Shown here in pieces: positions 1 through 10,900 of a stretch of DNA of 64,000 bases. This DNA is from Diphasiastrum complanatum (taxonomy: Eukaryota > Streptophyta > Lycopodiopsida > Lycopodiales > Lycopodiaceae): positions 43,553,148 to 43,617,147 of the forward strand of contig CM055104.1 in the NCBI GenBank assembly GCA_029204225.1, in the 5' to 3' direction. The position numbers and the translations under genes were made by a program. Below the pieces are notes generated by a model that was not told the origin of the DNA, searched no databases, and saw only the letters and a program-made list of their open reading frames with translations. How positions within the stretch are numbered: the stretch's first letter is position 1; every line of letters starts with the position of its first letter.

Positions 1-1
1 G

Positions 2-747
2 CCTCTCTGTGCTATCTGTAAAGGCGAAGGGCATGTCACTGTTGAATGTCCTCAGCCACAACAGTCGCGGTCTAAATCGAGATTTGTAAACTCACCTAGA
101 GAAGATGACCTTCGGCCATCTAAAACTAAAACTGACATAATAGTTCAGAGGATAGAAGTAGAGTCCAAATCGCAAGATCAAGACCATCAATGGCCTGATT
201 TAGATGTAGAGATAAATAAAGTAAGTACTAGAAGTAGAAAGATTCTTCAACTCTTAAAGATAAGAAGAAAACTAAGAACACGAAATCTGCGAAAAACATG
301 AAAAACGTGACAGAAAAAGCGAAAGTCGTAGAACAGCCAGTAGAGATTTCTAATAGTAAAGAATTAGACCTTGATAGATCTACTAAAAAAATTATGATGT
401 TTATATTAGTTCAGAAGCTAAAAAGCTTTCAGACAAAAAAACCAGGAAAGTTAAGAAAGTAACATTCTTAGATCAAGTTATAAGTAGCGAGATACCTAGA
501 GATCTATCGCCACTTAGAATCCATTCATATGATATAGTAGAAGACCTTGTCTCCAGAATGCCCAATATAACTTTTAAACAGTTATTAGAGGATAATCAGT
601 ATTATAAGAAAGAAATTAATCAATTTTTGCAAAGGAAAAAAGGAAAGAAAAGCAAAGTTACCATTAGTCAATGTAAAATTAGTTAACTACGGTGATGAAG
701 GTCAACCCGAGATTCAAGTAGTAATCAATGGCTATATTTTAGAAAGT
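2..747 (+). pseudogene. gag C-terminal part and pre-protease linker (broken)
   Basis: The frame starting at base 2 stays open to a stop at 461-463. It begins with a nucleic-acid-binding zinc knuckle, C-x2-C-x4-H-x4-C (CAICKGEGHVTVEC), the last of three knuckles seen in the sister copy at 38.9-39.4 kb. A long Lys/Arg/Ser-rich linker follows. Near 460 the reading shifts to another frame, which carries YDIVEDLVSRMP...QLLEDNQYY, the usual pre-protease stretch of Athila/Tat polyproteins, before ending near 685. At least one frameshift therefore separates gag from protease. Confidence 0.7.
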
Positions 748-1278
748 GTGCCCATAGATTCCAGATCTAGCGTAAATATAATGACTGAAGAAATAACATA
801 CGAGTTAGGCATTCACCATAGAATAGCACCCACATTAAGACATTTAAGATTAGCTGATGCAACTAGAAGATCACCGATAGGAGAATTGTCCCAAGTTACA
901 GTCTATATTGGAGACCATAAGTTCCTAATGGATTTTATTATATTAAGGACTACAAGAGAATCGTCGTATAAAGTATTATTAGGACGACCATGGCTCTACC
1001 AAGCCGATGTCATAACCCACTGGAAGAAGAAGGAGATTACTTCAAAGATCAGATGGAGACACCGATGGGGAAAAGTCATAAAAGAAGTACGGTATCCTGG
1101 GAAAAGGATAAGTATGAAGGTAATACACCTACATCATCCTCGAGCTATACTTCGGAGGATGAAGGGCTTCAGTCCGTTAAGGACTGAGGAAGGGGAGAGA
1201 TTTGTCACATTAAGTATACCTGCATACAACAATAAAATAGAATATGTAGATAGAGGAGATTGTGGTTTCAGAGATTAG
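706..1278 (+). pseudogene. retropepsin-like aspartic protease domain 1 (active-site glycine lost)
   Basis: The domain opens with VVINGYILESVPIDSRSSVN and ends with LGRPWLYQADVITHW, the usual borders of plant gypsy aspartic proteases. The catalytic motif, normally D-S/T-G, reads D-S-R (GGA to AGA), so the enzyme should be dead. About 90 residues of the domain are followed by a charged tail that stays open to 1278. A second, diverged copy of the same domain follows directly at 1264-1636. The region is missing from the sister copy at 39.4 kb. Confidence 0.75.
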
Positions 1279-1636
1279 TGTTATCATAGGAGATCGTACT
1301 ATAAATAGAATACTAATAGACTAAGGATCTAGTATCAACTTAATAACAGAAACAATGATTAAGAAATTAGGACTAGAAAAACAGATACAACCTATTACTT
1401 ACCATGAAATCCATTTAGCAGACGCATTCAAATGCATACCAGTAGATGAGCTAAAGAGTATTATTGTAGTTATAGAGACAAAGTCGTTCGATATGAATTT
1501 CTTTGTCATAAACCCAGTAGATACACCACCATATTCAATATTATTTAGAAGGCCATGGCTATATCAAGCAGATGCTATTATAGACTGGTCTACCAAACAA
1601 ATATTTTTTTCAGGCATTAGATTGTTATTAGATTGA
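1264..1636 (+). pseudogene. retropepsin-like aspartic protease domain 2 (stop in active site)
   Basis: Read in frame, SVIIGDRTINRILID-stop-GSSINLITE aligns with the active-site region of domain 1, and RRPWLYQADAIIDW aligns with its C-terminal border. The catalytic D-S-G has become D-stop-G (TAA at about 1321-1323). The two domains are clearly related but only loosely similar, so this is an old duplication, not a recent one. It is followed by an acidic linker with further stops, leading to RT at about 1797. Confidence 0.7.
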
Positions 1637-1794
1637 CGAGGATGAGGAAATTCCAACAACATTCGAGTCGAGGGAAGTTCTGGGTGGAAGCAGAGCAAGC
1701 CTGACTGAAGGGATGGTAGATAAAACAGATCTTTAGAAATATCAAAACGTATTTGCTTGGTCAATGGATGATTTATAGGAATACCAGTTAAATG

Positions 1795-2745
1795 GGGAGA
1801 ACATAGAATAGATCTCATTCAGGGAACAATACTTGCTCGAAAGAGACAATATAGAATAAATCCAAAGTCTTCCTTGTTAGTTAAAGACGGATTAGATAGA
1901 TGTCTTTAAGCGAGTATTATATATCCTATTCTAAGCAGTGAGTGGGTGTCACCAATAGTTATAGTACCTAAGAAGAAGACGAGCAAGATTAGAGTTTGCC
2001 AAGATTTTAGGAAACTAAATGCTGCTACAGCAAAGGATTATCATCCTATGCCTTATACAGATACTATTCTTGACCAGGTAGTTGGTCATGAACGTTATAG
2101 CTTTTTAGACGGACATAAAATTTCAAAGGACGGTATTCAAGTCGACATCGAAAGAGTAAAAATGATTTTAGAGTTTTTAGAACCAACCAATCTACAAGAG
2201 CTCAGAGGTTTTCTAGGACACGTAGGATATTATCGTAAGATAATTAAGGATTATGCCATAGCTCCTTTAATAAGTTTATTACAAAAGTCTGTTGAGTATC
2301 ATTGGTCACAAGAGCATCAACAAGCTTTTGATCAATTAAAACAGTCATTAGCAGAAGCAACTGGAGTTAGACCTCCAAATTGGGCTAAAAAGTTCCATGT
2401 ATATATAGATACATCATTATTTGCAATAGGTTAGTGCTTAGTCATAAAGATGACCAAAATATAGACTACCCAATTTGTTATGTGGGTAGGCAACTCGCTG
2501 CATCAGAAAAGAACTATTCTGCTACAGAGCATAAAGCACTAGGAAATTCAACAAAGAAATTTAGACATTATCTTTTAGGATACCCTTTTGTTTTTCATTT
2601 AGATCACTATGCAGTGAAACATTTAGTGAATAAACTTGATCTTTCGAGTAGGGTAGCTACATGGGTATGAGCATAATTATGAAGTACAATTAAGAAGAGG
2701 CAAGGATCATCAAAATGCTGATTATATATCCCACCTCCAAACAAA
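1795..2745 (+). pseudogene. reverse transcriptase with central deletion, plus RNase H (broken)
   Basis: The RT leader (EHRIDLIQGTILARKRQY), a TAA at about 1907-1909, and then SEWVSPIVIVPKKK, RVCQDFRKLNAAT and YSFLDG are readable. After SFLDG the sequence jumps straight to HKISKDGIQVD, the thumb that normally lies about 100 residues further on. The palm with its Y-x-D-D catalytic motif is gone. The thumb (LRGFLGHVGYYRK) leads into RNase H of the Ty3 type (FHVYIDTS, SATEHKALG, FHLDHYAVKHL), with a TAG at 2432-2434. The sister copy at 39.5-40.3 kb has the same deletion and stops. Confidence 0.85.
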
Positions 2746-2821
2746 AAATCAGTTTAATCCCATTTATGATGAATTTTCGGACGAACATATAATGCGTATT
2801 TAATCGGACACATCAATTTAT

Positions 2822-4064
2822 ATGGACATTGTTAACTTTTTACAAGACCAGATTTATTTTGATCATTTTAATAAACAGCAAAAAACTGTTTTTCTTTCAA
2901 AAGTAGGACCTTATACGATTATAAATAAAATATTGTATAAATTAGGAGCCGACGATAATCTTCGTCGATGTTTAGAACCAACCGAGATGACTGTTGTAAT
3001 AAGTGCATTACATGAGGAAGATTCGGGGGGTCACTATGCTCTTAAAAATACTACAAGAAAGACCTTTAATGCTAAATATTGGTGGCCCACCATCTATAGA
3101 GATGTTAAATTATTCAATAATGCGATGCATGTCAGAGGATGGGAAAACCCAGCTTCGTGACGCATTGGCCGCTTACTCCAATTATTCCCTTAGCACCTTT
3201 TGAGAAGTGGGAGATAGTTTTTGTAGGGCCTATCAAACCGATCACTCGTAAAACTCATCGACGTTACATTCTTGTTGCTACGGACTATGCTACCAAGATG
3301 GTAGAGGTCGAAGCCACAGTTAAAAACGATGCTAAGATTGTAGCAAAAATTTTATTCCAAAATATTATCACACGTTATGGATGTCCCTTAGAACTCGTTA
3401 GTGATAGGGGAACCCATTTTCTTAATCAGACCATTGAGGCTATGTTGTCATACTTTTTCATTACACATCACCAAACCATTCCATATAATTTAAAAGCGAA
3501 TGGGCTTACGAAGCGGGCAAACGAAATTTTGTGTAAAATCCTGAATAAAATAACAGAAAGGCATTCTTCTGATTGGGATCAAAAGTTACCATCTGTCTTA
3601 TGGGCATATAGAACTACCGAAAAGATCACAACCAGGCAGGCTCCATACTACTTTGTGTATGGAATGCATCCCATATTACCAATAGAATTCAAAAATTCCG
3701 ACATTTCGCATTAGTAATGAGGTGCGAATGGATGAACACGATAGTCTCTGGGAGCGGATGATAGCTTTGACGCAACTGGAGGAGGATCGTCATCTTTTAT
3801 TAATCGGAGACTGAACGAGTTCAGAATAAAATAAAATAAATTTTCGATCAATCTATTAAAAAAATAAAAATTAAACGAGGGGACTACGTGCTTCTGTATG
3901 ATAACAGACACATGTTGTTTCTTGGAAAATTACATACCAGATGGATGGGACCTTACAAAGTCATAGAAGTTTTTAACAATGGATCACTTCAGTTAGCCAA
4001 TCTTGAAGGACATTTACTTGATACTCAAGTCAATGGCTCAAGAGTGAAGCACTACTATGACTAA
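2822..4064 (+). pseudogene. integrase with GPY/F-type C-terminus (broken, DDE residues lost)
   Basis: The N-terminal HHCC finger spans a frameshift near 3120: the histidine half (GGHYALKNTTRKTF...YWWPTIYRD) is in one frame and CDACQRMGKPS in another. The core shows WEIVFVGP, where the first catalytic Asp is Val; the sister copy keeps WEIDFVGP. The second Asp is intact in VSDRGTHF. The usual catalytic Glu after NG is Lys (ANGLTKRANE) in both copies. The C-terminal module KLHTRWMGPYKV...VNGSRVKHYYD ends with a stop at 4062-4064, beyond several frame breaks in 3714-3860. DNA joining activity is not expected. Confidence 0.85.
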
Positions 4065-4412
4065 TTTTCGATGAATATGAAAAGTTCAGAAATTTGCAAA
4101 AGTTGCGAAATTTTTGATACTATTCACATTTAATCCAGCTTGAACAACCCGTGTTAGGGGTTTTTTGAACGAGGGGCTGGTTTCGTCAGAAAGCCCTAAA
4201 AGCTGAAGGGCCCACAATGCCCTTACGGTAGGAACTAAGGATAGCTGCTTCCAACCCTGGTGGCTCGCTCGATCGCTCCATGCTCTTCCAGCCTATGGAA
4301 GTTTCCAGGCTTCTAGAAATATGGTAGAAAGAGGGTAAGTTCAGCTTCAGTAAGTTTGGTCTTGGCACAATACTACGGTCATCTTCTCACGCTACTATCA
4401 AGACTAATTTTC

Positions 4413-4673
4413 CTAGAACATTACTAAAACTATGACATCCCGCGTCCTTGCAAGATCCACTATTGGTAGGATGCAGGGCTCTGGCGCTCTAAGGATTTCA
4501 TCCAACCGCTCTATCCCGAGCATGGATATAATTCTTTGGCGGTGGTGTATCTTCAGCCCTAGCAAGATAGTAATGATTAGATGAGAAGTACCGATGTATG
4601 GCATGTTAGGTCCTAGAGGGAGATTGGGACGCATCCCTGCCATTATGGTGTTCAGACCATACACGAATTTCAA
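4413..4673 (-). pseudogene. antisense reading frame downstream of pol (plant transposon-protein-like)
   Basis: An 87-codon frame opposite to the retroelement. The stretch MPYIGTSHLIITILLGLKIHH, following an NTIMAGM-type segment, resembles the 'LPYG-LIT-hf' part of the putative plant transposon protein domain found in Athila/Tat 3' regions. This match is from memory and weak. The same frame is conserved in the sister copy (42026-42286). It may be a relic of the antisense ORFs described in Tat-lineage elements, or of an env-position gene. Confidence 0.4.
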
Positions 4674-4866
4674 GGACCCTAATTATTGAAAATATTTCGG
4701 ACCTTTAGAAATATGACTACCTAGAGATTTTGGTGGTATCTTAGACCTGCTAGACCTGATTTCTTCTTTCAAACCTCTAAATTGTTCTCATCTCTAACGG
4801 TGAATTCGTGGCGGTGCAATCACATAGGTCTACTGTGTACCTAGGATCTTCTCCTAAGTCATATTC

Positions 4867-5175
4867 CTAGTCTCGATTGGTACTATTGGCTGATCCAGGT
4901 GACCGTATAGCTGGTTCTCTAAGTAGAAGGGGGTGGACTATATCTGCGTACGTGACATAGGTGGCTTCTGTTAGATGCCAAAATCTGTCTTTTGTGAGTA
5001 CGTATGCTTCAAAGTAATTGTACTCCCCACAATGTTGTGTTCTACGTAGAGTGTCTCTAGGGCATAGATACTGGTAGACTTCTGGGGTGAAAAAATAATA
5101 GCATGGAGGTCCTCTCTGCCTTAGCTGACAGATGTCACTACGCGCAGGTTGGAACTGACCCTCTTCCCCCATCAT
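4867..5175 (-). pseudogene. antisense reading frame, upstream part
   Basis: A 103-codon open frame on the antisense strand starting MMGEEGQFQPARSD and containing YYFFTPEVYQYLCPRDTLRR. Its composition is protein-like rather than random, with balanced charged and aromatic residues. In the sister copy the Glu codon of TPEV has become a stop (TTA on the plus strand at 42693-42695). I do not recognise a family for this segment alone. It lies just upstream, in antisense direction, of the frame at 4413-4673 but in a different reading phase. Confidence 0.35.
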
Positions 5176-7313
5176 ATGGGGTCCAACTCATTGTTGGTGT
5201 TATCTCACTTCTAGACCCCTACTTTTCCCTTTGATATTAAGTTATGTGTCTGGTAAAGTTCTAGGACTGTTAAGGGTATATCCATTGAAATGAATCAGTC
5301 TTTATTGGACACCCTAGACACTGTTCTTTTAAGTGGGGTAGGTCAAGTGAAATGTGGTGAGTACATTACGCGTGCCATCCTGTTCATTGGACGGTAACGT
5401 TTCCCAGATTCCGGGTCTAGGTGTTTTGCTAGACAATACTGGAAATGGTGTGCATACTTTACGACTTAACCATGACAGCGTGTTTCAGCTGTTTCCGACG
5501 GACTACCCACTCTGGTGTTTCACAGAGGTCGGGCCCAGTTAATACTCTCTATAAGTGACGAAAACGGAAAAAACGCTTCCGAACTTAACGATTTTGTAGA
5601 GCAGTTTAACTAATAATTTCATACTATAAAGTGTACGTTTCCAAACCTTGATACTTCAACTAGTTGGATCGCAATTATTAATTCAGCTATGAATCTCCTG
5701 GATGATATCTATAAGCAAAATACAACCACTTGCGTTTCTGCAATATGAACAAGAACCCCTACATTAAGCAATTAGTCATTCATAAGCTAGATCGTAATCT
5801 CATACGTCGGGTAGGTGATTTTGATAGCTTCACACATTCAAACAACCCAATTCCTCATGTAGTCTAACAAGATGCTATATGGTTGTTAGCTCTAAACAAT
5901 ACGTTATGTGCAAATACCGGATTTCAAACAGCATAAACCCTCCAATAATACTTGCGATACTACTTGCAATCAACAATTTTTGTATGCATTCTAAAAACAC
6001 CATTTACAACCTTGTATCACACGATTCCGTATCCTACGCTTATACACTCTAGCACAACATAGTACAGATAAAAAATAGAAAGATTCAATAAGTAACCATC
6101 CTTCACAACAATGACATAACGTGTAATGATATTGAGTTGAAATCAGAGTACCTTAGTGACCGACATGGATAGCCGGGTTGCCGCAAGAACTGCTAGTCAT
6201 GAATTCCACAGAATCTCGGTCACATTGCCTTTGTTGTCTCACTTGTCGTTCTAGAATGCGACGAATACTATGATGTTAGTTGCTTTGTGTAGTCCTTGAG
6301 GTGGAGGCTTACAATGTGTATTAGTGAGTTTGGAAGTGATGCTAATTTTGAGAGAAATTTGAGATTACTTACCCCATGTCATGTTTGATTGAAGGTCCAT
6401 TGAGTGGATTGGACGAGAGCATTGCGTATAAGCACCTGGCAAACCAAGAGAACTACGCTGGAACCTGCGATTTTCCCTACCGACATGCGGTCTGTCACAG
6501 AAGTTCTATAGTCATCCATGGTGAAAAATCAAAGATTAGACAAGTCCCATCACTGTTCACACCTGACTGTGGCCCTACAATAGTTGTGGACCGGCATTTT
6601 TGGCTTGGTCTTTATAAAAATTGACCACAAAATATTTTTGACGGTTTTTTTGAAAGTTAGTACTTTTAAACTGTGTCTAGCCACTTTAGGACGGGCTCGG
6701 ACCCAATTCTAAGGCAAATTTGTGCCAATTTTTCTCCAATAATCGGGTTTTACATGTCGGTTTTTTCAGGTAATGCGAACTTAAGTTTCAATATTAGCCC
6801 AATTTTCTGTGCAAAAATATCGACTAACATTGGCGACTACCACTGGGTAGTATAGTCCCCATACTGCGGACCCAGAGTCTTACTAATAGTTTGATTGCAT
6901 GTACTACTGTCACACATGGGAATCAATTTTCTCACCTCCATCGCTCATGTTTGGACAGCGATGAAGACATTGCAACATAATAGACTAATCATCTCCTTGA
7001 CGAATGTATGTTGGTGCCATCAACGGTGGACAGTGATCTACTGCAACATAAGCTTACACTTGCCCATCTCTTGCTTTTACTTTTTCATAAAAAAAGATAC
7101 GAACAATAATGTGTCTCTTCATTCTTAGCAGTTGCTAAGACTACATAATCGCGCATCGATTCACTCTTTGGATTCGAAGTGCACTCTCACACAGGTATGT
7201 ACTTGGCAAGCTTCCTCATGAATAGACTGAAAGATAACATACTTGTTAGTGTAAGCTTTTCTTACTAGCAATAAATAACGATATGGTTTGAAATAAAAAT
7301 GCTAGATAGCATT
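5176..7313 (+). other. non-coding 3' region of retroelement copy 1
   Basis: No convincing protein is encoded here. Parts (about 5405-5545 and 6185-6270) are recognisably similar to 49010-49165 and 49985-50060 in the third element, which shows that this is an inherited 3' module of the family and not random flank. Against copy 2 it differs by a 13-bp segment (CCCAATTTTCTGT, about 6799-6811) missing there and an 8-bp TTCATAAT insertion there. No LTR ends were identified. Confidence 0.6.
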
Positions 7314-7732
7314 CCAAAGGACACTTAAATCCCTCATATAGACTACTCTAATGCCAAAGCACAATTCGAAACCTAGCGAACAGAAGGGAAAAAATGGCAA
7401 GCATAAGAAGTAGAAGATGAAAAGTTTCTGTCCTCGATGTAGATTTCAACCTGTAAATAAAGAAGATAGTTTCATCATCTAGTTTGCTTTCAGCACAGTG
7501 CTCCTAGTTTAAAACATGACCATTTGGTATCAAAATGTCACAAAAAGGAAGGCCATTCCACTATCAATAAAATGGAAAGGTCTTCATATATAAATTCCTC
7601 AAATGATTTTACTATCACAACGTACGAAACAAGAATCAGCCACAACTCCTAAAATGGAGCATATTTACTTCATTCAGTAGTTCAAATTATAGATAGTTGA
7701 CTTTAATGCTTGCAAAAGCACATTTCAAGAAG

Positions 7733-7738
7733 TTTATT
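7733..7738 (-). terminator. candidate polyadenylation signal of VPS35
   Basis: AATAAA on the minus strand about 215 bases past the VPS35 stop (7952-7954). The retroelement copy 1 begins at 7313, so the transcript end must lie close to the element border if this signal is used. Confidence 0.4.
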
Positions 7739-7951
7739 CTACAAACAGAGAAATATCACCAATCAACTATGCTGTCAAAGGAGCTAAGACTTTTCCAATG
7801 ACAGATCTGTACATAGTTGCAATTTTAAGCAAAATGGCCCCACATCAGTAGAATTCTCCCTTCAGTTTCTGACGAATTCAAGTCGAGTCTCGTGATACCA
7901 AATGGGCATGAAAACTCCACAGTAAACCCCATTCTGTTCCACTTTATGAGC

Positions 7952-10900
7952 TCATGGAGGATTCGTAACTTGGATACTAGAATAACATTCTGCAAGGTTG
8001 TCTCCTCTTTTCTTTTGAAATTGAATATACCTAATTGTATTTGCAAAGAAAGCATCCACAGTACGATCTTGGGCAGTGTTCTCACTTTGCAATTCTGTGA
8101 CTATTAGCTCCAAAAGGCCTTGGATTAAATTGCTGGTCACTTGTGGAACACCTTTTTCATAATAATACAAGTACCTGTGCCCAGTAAAATATCCAGATTT
8201 TTCAAAATATTTCAGCTTTCTACATATTTTAAGCAATTAGAGTAGGTGCAAGATTATATAAAAGCATTACTGAAAAGAGAAATTACAAATGAATGACTAG
8301 TCAGGATCTGGACATGAGTTACAACGAAATACTTCTACTAGATTGCAGAACATCTCAGCTCACATTAACTCCTCGTACTGTTCAAGAATTCTTACTTATT
8401 AAGAATTTCAACAAACAGAGTCATAGGGCCACTGCTTCCTCTTGTTACAGTAGACATTTGTTGAGCAGCATTGGCTATTCTCAAAGCCCGCTTCAAGCAG
8501 AGAAGAACCCTGAAATAAACGCATTATCAATCAAGTAAAAGCAGCTCAAGTATCTGCGGTGCAAGCTATAACCCACTGACAACACAAGGCTGAGCTACGT
8601 TTTAATCTGAACAACACTATTTCCTTATTATAAACCTTTTTAGAACAATCTTGCATTAGCATGTGACAAAACCAGCAACGGTGAGCCTGGCTAAGACAAA
8701 GGGCAAGTATATTAACACTTGCTATTCACCAGAAAAAAATGAAAAGGCATGACATTACCTTAAGACTTCCAGCAATGTTAAGGCCAAAGATGCATAAAAG
8801 AAAGAATATTTGTTATTTGTAATTAACATTCAGATGAGAACCTTTACTGTGACAAAACATCAAGAGCTCACCGTTCTCCATCCTGAGTGCCACCTTCATC
8901 TTCAAGCCAAAACATATGTGAACAAGCATACACAGCTCTGCATTGATCAGGCTTTTTCAGCAGCTTGGCAGAGTACTACAAAATCGGCAAGTGCCAGAAA
9001 TATCAGGGCTCAACCAGAAAAGAACATGTTAACATTTCTGCTTTGCAGAAAATATCTAAAAACATTTCATCTCAGGTGTGTGTATACTGGAGAAATGTGT
9101 ATAGCTTCTAAGAGCATGGACTTGCAGGTAAGTTGTAGGAGGTACGAACTCCAAGCAAATTGCCTTCTTTAAGAGCACTAGAAAAATCATAAATGTATTG
9201 CCTAGTTAAACCAAATAAAAGAGACATCCTGGAGAATTTGTTTCAGGTAAAACATTCTTAGGCGAAGTTCTAAATAAGCTCCAGAGTCAAAACAATCTAT
9301 GTCCCTGGTAATTACCCATTGACCTGATGAAACAGGAGACAACTGCAAAACTTGAGCTTGTACCTCTGAAAGATACAAAACCACTATCAAGCAAAATCAG
9401 TCTGTAGGACACGCCTGCTGGAAACCATCCACATGTTGTAATATAGAAATTTGTCACAAATATTTGGGAGTGCAGGCTTCTCACAATCTTCGTTGGAATG
9501 CTTGTGGCAACTTATTGATGGCTGAAAATCAAAATTTGGTGTCAAAAATTCTTGTGGCATTAAAAAAGAGTGCCATTTGAAAACTTGGTAGCCCCGGAAT
9601 TATTATACAGATGCAAGGTGCAGAGAGGCAGCAAGCATTCCACATGCCAAGTGGGCTGATATAAAGAGAGTTCATAAGAGGTTTCTAACCTCCTACTTGG
9701 GGTTAAACAAACCACCAAATATCCTATTTTGTTGCCTGAAGCTAATGTACATATAAGGATGCTGTGGATCAAGACAATCAAGTATCTAGAAAAAGTGGAC
9801 TCCTGACAAGATGATAGCATACCAAAGGCAGTTGTCCTAAGTTGCATGCTCCCCGACGATTGAGCAACAGGGGTTGGTTGGATTTTGAAAAATGGATGTC
9901 CTCATAGAAAATCTCGTGCATAAAGTGGCCCAAGAACTCTTCTAACTTGAAATCTTTTGTGCAGTAAACATTCGTTGATTGCATTTAAAAAATACTCTTT
10001 AAGATGAAAATGGAATAAAGATAACATTTCCTTCAAACAGAACTTGTTTTAACGTTGTTAGTGTACTTTATAGATGTAAAAGCTCAAGGTAATGTGATAA
10101 GCATAGTTCATAGCATGATGGATAAGTTGTACCAAATGTAATCATAGAACTTGCCATATCGTTCATAGTAGTTGACGCATATTGAAAAAGTCAGAACATT
10201 CATGATGGATAAGTTGTACCAAGTGTAATCATAGAACTTGTCATAGCCACTTACGTAGATAAATAGTTCATGAAAATTTTGGTGGATGACTTACTCCTGT
10301 AGCCTTGTGTGTAAGCGTGTCCCTATTTTCTACGCCAAACACATATGTTCTTTGCAAAGTTCCAACAATCAGTTGCATGGTGGTCACTTGTGCCTTGGAA
10401 TCCTATCATCAACATCGAAAGTAATATACAAACATCAAATTAACCAAGAAAATATTATAACTTGTGATTACAAAAAGCATATCAAAAATTATTCTCAAAT
10501 ATCAACTAATAACACTTTCTATCCCCTAAGAAAATTTCAGCCATAAGCTATTTTCCAAAAAAAATTAAATTAAATTAAACTTTTGCACGTTTCGCGGTTC
10601 AAAACGCGTTTCGGAGAATCGCGGTTCGCGAAACGCGAACCCAGTGAAACGAATTTCGCTGCAACTATGTGCCAAACTATAGAGAGAATTCATGCTAAGC
10701 CTGAGCCTGCTATCTGATCATCATCTAGACCGGAAGATCTCTAGAGCTTCATCAATTCACGCCTTGACTGCCAAGATGATGCCAAGCACACTCTCATATA
10801 GTCTCAAACCCTGGCCATGATTTCATGAAAGCTTGTGGGATTACTGACTCCCTCATGGATGTCTGCTCAGTGGTCTTAAGCCCCCGATACTGGATCCTGT

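Larger units (their letters stand above)
1..7313 (+). mobile_element. Athila/Tat-type Ty3/gypsy retroelement, copy 1 (5' end outside window)
   Basis: Domain order on the plus strand is gag zinc knuckle, two retropepsin-like domains, reverse transcriptase, RNase H and integrase with a GPY-type tail, followed by about 3.2 kb of non-pol sequence. This gag-pro-pol plus long 3' region layout, and the RT wording (SEWVSP, VPKK, FRKLNAAT), fit the Athila/Tat branch of Ty3/gypsy. The block matches 39276-44926 with only scattered single-base differences and small indels; the match ends abruptly at 7313/44926 after a shared GCTAGATAGCATT. All coding parts carry stops, frameshifts or deletions, so it cannot make its own proteins. 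It runs toward the 3' end of the convergent VPS35 gene. I could not find its 3' LTR. Confidence 0.88.

Noticed and set aside
4186..4368. Minus-strand 60-codon frame after pol (also 41799-41981)
   Set aside because: Adjacent to the antisense frames but with no recognisable motif; too weak to call separately.
6376..6624. 82-codon plus-strand frame, also present at 43998-44246, and a 62-codon frame at 5354-5542/42967-43155
   Set aside because: Conservation between the copies only reflects recent duplication. No domain or protein-like pattern, and the related third element does not keep them.
9202..9984. Minus-strand frames between VPS35 exons 19 and 20
   Set aside because: The known protein continues directly from exon 19 (KATG) to exon 20 ([12 protein letters not shown]), so these lie in intron sequence.
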